The translations under genes were made by a program, and so were the position numbers. A stretch of DNA of 17,045 nucleotides from Bacteroidales bacterium (GTDB lineage Bacteria; Bacteroidota; Bacteroidia; Bacteroidales; UBA7960), in contig SKTQ01000025.1 of the NCBI GenBank assembly GCA_007122505.1, positions 1 to 17,045 of the forward strand, read 5' to 3'. Under the pieces are notes generated by a model. The model did not search any database, was not told where the DNA came from, and saw nothing but the letters and a program-made list of their open reading frames with translations. Within the stretch, counting starts at the first letter, position 1. The number at the start of each line of letters is the position of its first letter. Shown piece by piece: positions 13,963 through 17,045 of this stretch.

Positions 13963-14019
13963 TTGCAAGATTGATTGTACAGATTATGAAAAATAATTTG
14001 GAGTTTTTTTTGATACGCA

Positions 14020-15105
14020 TCAATAAAATGCATCCCATCCCTGGGCGGCAAGTTTAAGCTGCTGGCCGGAGATAGTTACCAGGTTGGCACCCATACCGGC
14101 CTCCGTAATATGTCCAATGGGATGAATGCCGGCCAGACCTTTCAATTTTTCATAATCTTTCTGATCTATACAAAACAGGAGCTCATAATCTTCTCCTCCG
14201 CTTAGTGCACAGGTCGTGGGATCAATGTTGAACTCGTGGGCAGTTATGGCCATACGCTGGTCAACAGGGATTTTTTCTTCATAAATGGTTGCACCTACGC
14301 CGGATTTTTTGCAAATATGACGTATTTCTGATGCGAGTCCGTCGGATATGTCAATCATTGCTGTGGGTTGAACACCGGCTTTTTCCAGTAAGTCAATAAT
14401 GTCGGCCCTGGGTTCGGGTTTCAATTGCCGTTCAACCACATAGGCATATTGGCTTATATCCGGCTGCATTTCCGGGTTTGCTTTGAAAACCTGCTTTTCC
14501 CGTTGTAAAACCAGCTGGCCGCAATATGCGGCACCCAGGTCTCCGCTTACAAAAAGGAGGTCGCCGGGTTTGGCCCCAGACCGGTATGCCACTTTATTTT
14601 TCCCGGCTTCACCTGTGGCAGTAATGCTGATGAACAAGCCCGCTTGACTTGTTGTGGTATCACCTCCAACCATGTCCGCTTTATACTTCTCGCAGGCGAG
14701 CAACATACCGGCATAAAGTTCTTCCAGAGCTTCCACCGAATACTTTTTTGAAACAGCCAAACCAACCATAACCTGCCTGGGTCTGGCGTTCATCGCATAA
14801 ATATCTGAAAGGTTTACGGCAATGGACTTGTATCCAAGATGTTTTAAGGGTGTATAAACCATGTCGAAATGTACCCCTTCAACCAGCAGGTCTTTCGTAA
14901 GGATTGTCAGTGTGTTGCCGTTATCAATCACGGCAGCATCGTCACCAACACCCATCAAGGTGTTTGGGTGAAAGTGTTTTATGTTTTTTGTCAGATGGTC
15001 AATCAGGCCAAATTCGCCCAATGTGGAAATGTTGGTTGTTTTGGGCTTGTTTTCTTCCTGTTCATTCATATATTTTGGTTTTGAAGAGGTCACAAAGCAG
15101 TTCAT
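14020..15105 (-). CDS. thiL: Thiamine-monophosphate kinase
   Basis: ThiL phosphorylates thiamine monophosphate to thiamine diphosphate, the active cofactor. The 361-residue protein has STLGEFGLIDHL (27-38), the GVGDDAAVI loop (52-60), KDLLVEGVHFD (71-81), NLSDIYAMNARP (98-109), MVGGDTTTS (145-153), SGDLGAA, IDISDGLASEI and LSGGEDYELLF, in the family order of PurM/ThiL-type ATP-binding folds. The ATG at 15105 overlaps the aroF stop as ATGA, implying coupled translation. An internal ATG at 15069 (MNEQEENKPK) would give a protein closer to the usual start, so the N-terminus is uncertain. No TPP riboswitch is seen. Confidence 0.95.
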   Translation of the reverse strand: MNCFVTSSKPKYMNEQEENKPKTTNISTLGEFGLIDHLTKNIKHFHPNTLMGVGDDAAVIDNGNTLTILTKDLLVEGVHFDMVYTPLKHLGYKSIAVNLSDIYAMNARPRQVMVGLAVSKKYSVEALEELYAGMLLACEKYKADMVGGDTTTSQAGLFISITATGEAGKNKVAYRSGAKPGDLLFVSGDLGAAYCGQLVLQREKQVFKANPEMQPDISQYAYVVERQLKPEPRADIIDLLEKAGVQPTAMIDISDGLASEIRHICKKSGVGATIYEEKIPVDQRMAITAHEFNIDPTTCALSGGEDYELLFCIDQKDYEKLKGLAGIHPIGHITEAGMGANLVTISGQQLKLAAQGWDAFY

Positions 15106-16181
15106 TTGTTTTTGTGCTGCACCACTACGCTTTCATTATGAAGAAGTTGCATCAGCTTGTTCACAAAAGAAATATTGAGTCCCAGTGTTTTTGCCTTTTC
15201 CTCTCTGTCACGGAAAAGGTCTTCTTGCCGTGTGGGTTGCACAACGCTTTTGCCCAGTTTTTTTTTCAGTTTACCCACTTCTACTGACAGTGCAAATCTT
15301 TTGGCCAACAGTTCAAGCAATTGATAATCGTGCTCATCAATATGGAGCCGGATGGTCTGAAGGGTATTTTCATCAGCGTCCATTTCTTTCATTGTGTTTA
15401 TTTCGTCGATGAGCTGATTAAAGAGGGTAGGGGTAATTTGCTGCAGGGGGTCTGTAAGGGCTTTTTCCGGCTGATGATGGGTTTCAATCATTAAGCCATT
15501 CATTTTTAACGCCATCGCTTGTATGGCGACCTGTCTTATGAGTGTTTTGTCTCCGGCAATATGGCTGGGGTCACATATAACGGGCAATCCTGGTATTTCT
15601 TTGCTCAATTGCAGGGGGATATTCCACAAGGGGATGTTGCGGTAAACACTTTTCAGATGTGTATGGAAACCCCTGTGAACGGCAATTATTTTGTTTGTAC
15701 CCGCCATGACGATTCTTTCAATGGCACCCATCCAAAGTCGAAAATCCGGGGAAACGGGGTTTTTGATCATGACAGGCAATCCGGTTCCTTGTATGGCGTT
15801 TGCGATTTCCTGCACCATAAAAGGGTTAACGGTAGTTCTGGCACCAAGCCAGATGAGCTCGATATTGTGTTTTAAACATAGCTCTACATGTTTGGGTCTG
15901 GCAACTTCAACAGCCATTGGCAGGCCTGTGGACTTTCTTATTTGATCCAGCCATGGCAATGCTTTGGCTCCGGCTCCTTCAAACTGTCCCGGACGAGATC
16001 GCGGTTTCCAAATGCCGGCGCGAACAATGATCTTTTTGCCGGTGGCCGCCAATCCCTGTATAGTTTCGGTCAGCTGATCGCGGCTCTCAACGCTGCATGG
16101 ACCTGCAACAAGAAGCAAGCCCTTTTCCATCGGCAACCATTGATGAACCGGCTCCGGTTGTATGTCGGCTATTGCAGGCAT
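15102..16181 (-). CDS. aroF: Bifunctional DAHP synthase / chorismate mutase (AroF-AroQ fusion)
   Basis: The 359-residue protein joins two shikimate-pathway activities. Residues 1-262 are a type I-beta DAHP synthase (KDO8P-synthase-like): LLLVAGPCSVES (22-33, metal-binding Cys29), RAGIWKPRSRPGQFEG, WLGARTTVNP (111-120), VMIKNP, AVHRGF (167-172), CDPSHIAG (203-210) and MIETH (231-235). It condenses phosphoenolpyruvate with erythrose 4-phosphate. Residues about 272-359 are an AroQ-type chorismate mutase helical domain: IRLHIDEHDYQLLELLAKRF, VGKLKKKLG, PTRQEDLFRDREEKA. The fusion probably allows prephenate-pathway feedback on the first step. It is first gene of the aroF-thiL-RNase H operon, with an ATGA overlap with thiL. 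The start is the ATG at 16179-16181. Confidence 0.94.
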   Translation of the reverse strand: MPAIADIQPEPVHQWLPMEKGLLLVAGPCSVESRDQLTETIQGLAATGKKIIVRAGIWKPRSRPGQFEGAGAKALPWLDQIRKSTGLPMAVEVARPKHVELCLKHNIELIWLGARTTVNPFMVQEIANAIQGTGLPVMIKNPVSPDFRLWMGAIERIVMAGTNKIIAVHRGFHTHLKSVYRNIPLWNIPLQLSKEIPGLPVICDPSHIAGDKTLIRQVAIQAMALKMNGLMIETHHQPEKALTDPLQQITPTLFNQLIDEINTMKEMDADENTLQTIRLHIDEHDYQLLELLAKRFALSVEVGKLKKKLGKSVVQPTRQEDLFRDREEKAKTLGLNISFVNKLMQLLHNESVVVQHKNK

Positions 16182-16194
16182 TGGGTGTTTTTTG

Positions 16195-16202
16195 CAAAGT
16201 TA
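16195..16202 (-). promoter_or_regulatory. Candidate -7 element of aroF
   Basis: TAACTTTG on the minus strand fits TAnnTTTG exactly, with 13 nt between it and the aroF ATG, implying a very short leader. No -33 TTTG is clear. It is back to back with the cysH-type promoter in a 116-bp divergent spacer. Confidence 0.45.
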
Positions 16203-16265
16203 GCAAAAAAGACGTTCGAAGAGGTGCACCACCATTTTCAGGTAACACGGATAAAAAATATTACG

Positions 16266-16273
16266 TACATTTG
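16266..16273 (+). promoter_or_regulatory. -7 promoter element of the CysH-family gene
   Basis: TACATTTG fits TAnnTTTG exactly and ends 24 nt before the ATG at 16298. A clear -33 TTTG was not found. Confidence 0.5.
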
Positions 16274-16297
16274 CTTTGGTTGTTTTTGGGTTTTTTT

Positions 16298-16945
16298 ATG
16301 GAAATACAGCACATCGTTTCGAAGTTGGCTCAATACCGCAGGGACGGGAAAAGGATGTTTGCCACATCCAGTTTCCAGACCCAAAGCGTGGTGTTTTTGC
16401 ACGTATTAAGTCGCATAGATAAAACCATTCCGGTGTATTTTGTCAACACCGGTTTTCATTTTCCCGAAACCCTTGTTTACAAAGACCTGATATCACAAAA
16501 ACTGGGCATACATGTAATCAGCCTGTTTCCTCCTGTGCCCAAAAGCATGCAGACACGGTTTTCGGGTGATCTGATGTTTACCTATGACCCGGATTATTGT
16601 TGCTATCTCAACAAGGTGCAACCCATAGAAGGTATTCTCGGGCAATACGATGTTTGGATAAATGGTATTCGTGCAGAGCAGAATCAATACCGTAAGCACT
16701 TTCGTGAAGAAGTGCAGACGAAACAGCATATCATCAGGTATCATCCATTATTGAAATGGACAGGCAAGGAGATGCAGCGGTATATCTCCGCTTATCAGCT
16801 TCCGGTTCATCCTTTGGAGGAGTGGGGTTACAAAAGTATTGGCTGTGAACCCTGCACAAGGCCGGTCAATGGTAGCAACGCCCGTGACGCAAGATGGACA
16901 GGGATGAAAAAAACGGAATGTGGATTGCACACGACGGGTATTTAA
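16298..16945 (+). CDS. CysH-family adenylyl-sulfate / phosphoadenylyl-sulfate reductase
   Basis: The 215-residue protein belongs to the adenine-nucleotide alpha-hydrolase (PAPS reductase) family. The nucleotide loop reads FATSSFQTQSVVFLHVLSRI (21-40), then IPVYFVNTGFHFPETLVYKD (44-63) and INGIRAEQNQYR (121-132). Cys101-Cys102 (DYCCYLNK) together with Cys183 and Cys186 (IGCEPCTRP) are the four ligands of the [4Fe-4S] cluster that marks APS-type reductases. Cys208 in KTECGLH is the catalytic cysteine that forms the thiosulfonate. It should release sulfite from APS or PAPS for cysteine synthesis. I chose ATG 16298 because the longer frame from 16097 crosses the divergent promoters. No cysD, cysN, cysC or sulfite reductase gene is beside it; a sugar epimerase follows 20 nt later. 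Confidence 0.85.
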   Translation: MEIQHIVSKLAQYRRDGKRMFATSSFQTQSVVFLHVLSRIDKTIPVYFVNTGFHFPETLVYKDLISQKLGIHVISLFPPVPKSMQTRFSGDLMFTYDPDYCCYLNKVQPIEGILGQYDVWINGIRAEQNQYRKHFREEVQTKQHIIRYHPLLKWTGKEMQRYISAYQLPVHPLEEWGYKSIGCEPCTRPVNGSNARDARWTGMKKTECGLHTTGI

Positions 16946-16965
16946 CCTGGTATAACATTAAAAAA

Positions 16966-17045
16966 ATGAACGTATTAATTACCGGTGGAGCAGGTTATAT
17001 TGGCAATGAGCTTGTTTTTGAGCTGTTAAAAGACCCGTCTGTAAA
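16966..17045 (+). CDS. NAD-dependent epimerase/dehydratase, N-terminal fragment (3' partial)
   Basis: Only the first 26 codons are in the window. The start MNVLITGGAGYIGNELVFELL carries the GGxGYIG Rossmann dinucleotide-binding motif of extended short-chain dehydrogenases such as UDP-glucose 4-epimerase. It begins 20 nt after the CysH-family gene, suggesting co-transcription. The substrate cannot be told from this fragment. Confidence 0.75.
   Translation, partial: MNVLITGGAGYIGNELVFELLKDPSV

Noticed and set aside
16097..16297. Longer start for the CysH-family gene
   Set aside because: It would overlap the aroF coding region and both divergent promoters; the family alignment begins at 16298.

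Overview
The window is a stretch of chromosome from a member of the Bacteroidota, most likely near Bacteroidales. The evidence is a type IX secretion (T9SS) C-terminal sorting domain, the Bacteroidota promoter element TAnnTTTG in front of several genes, A-rich translation starts without clear Shine-Dalgarno sequences, an AtpD insertion and an 80-residue AtpC of the Bacteroidota kind, an AroF-chorismate mutase fusion, and a viroplasmin-type RNase H. It is mostly core housekeeping DNA. I see no CRISPR array, phage, toxin-antitoxin or defence locus, no intact insertion sequence and no tRNA or rRNA.

Layout. 1-2177 (+) is the C-terminal part of a large secreted T9SS protein, cut by the window edge and closed by a strong terminator. 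2232-2612 is a gene-free spacer built of inverted repeats, probably a small non-autonomous element or remnant. 2613-3776 (-) is a membrane-anchored DUF4105/Lnb-type protein. A divergent, promoter-rich spacer follows. 4197-6968 (+) is the translation block rplM-rpsI-rpsB-tsf, with an unusually long charged tail on S2 and a foldable rpsB-tsf spacer. 6931-7674 (-) is pyrH, inverted relative to the widespread rpsB-tsf-pyrH-frr order and overlapping the end of tsf. 7828-8391 (+) is frr. 8388-9363 (-) is ribF, sharing a TTAA stop with frr; its adenylyltransferase half has lost its nucleotide-binding motifs. 9366-9734 is a repeat-rich spacer with a long imperfect palindrome and seven tandem octamers. 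9735-11508 (+) is atpD-atpC, encoding the beta and epsilon subunits of F1. 11551-13299 (+) is recJ. 16181 to 13330 (-) is a likely operon, aroF/chorismate mutase-thiL-RNase H. 16298-16945 (+) is a CysH-family APS/PAPS reductase, followed by the first 26 codons of an NAD-dependent sugar epimerase cut by the window edge.

How the genes work together. rplM, rpsI, rpsB, tsf and frr all serve translation. pyrH makes UDP for nucleotide pools, ribF makes FMN, aroF starts aromatic amino-acid synthesis, thiL makes thiamine diphosphate, atpDC make the catalytic and coupling parts of ATP synthase, and recJ and the RNase H act in repair and in removing RNA-DNA hybrids. The points most worth a second look are the degenerate RibF adenylyltransferase domain, the inverted pyrH overlapping tsf, the perfect 14-bp inverted repeat between pyrH and frr, the long S2 tail with its structured downstream spacer, and the repeat-built spacers at 2296-2583 and 9462-9622.
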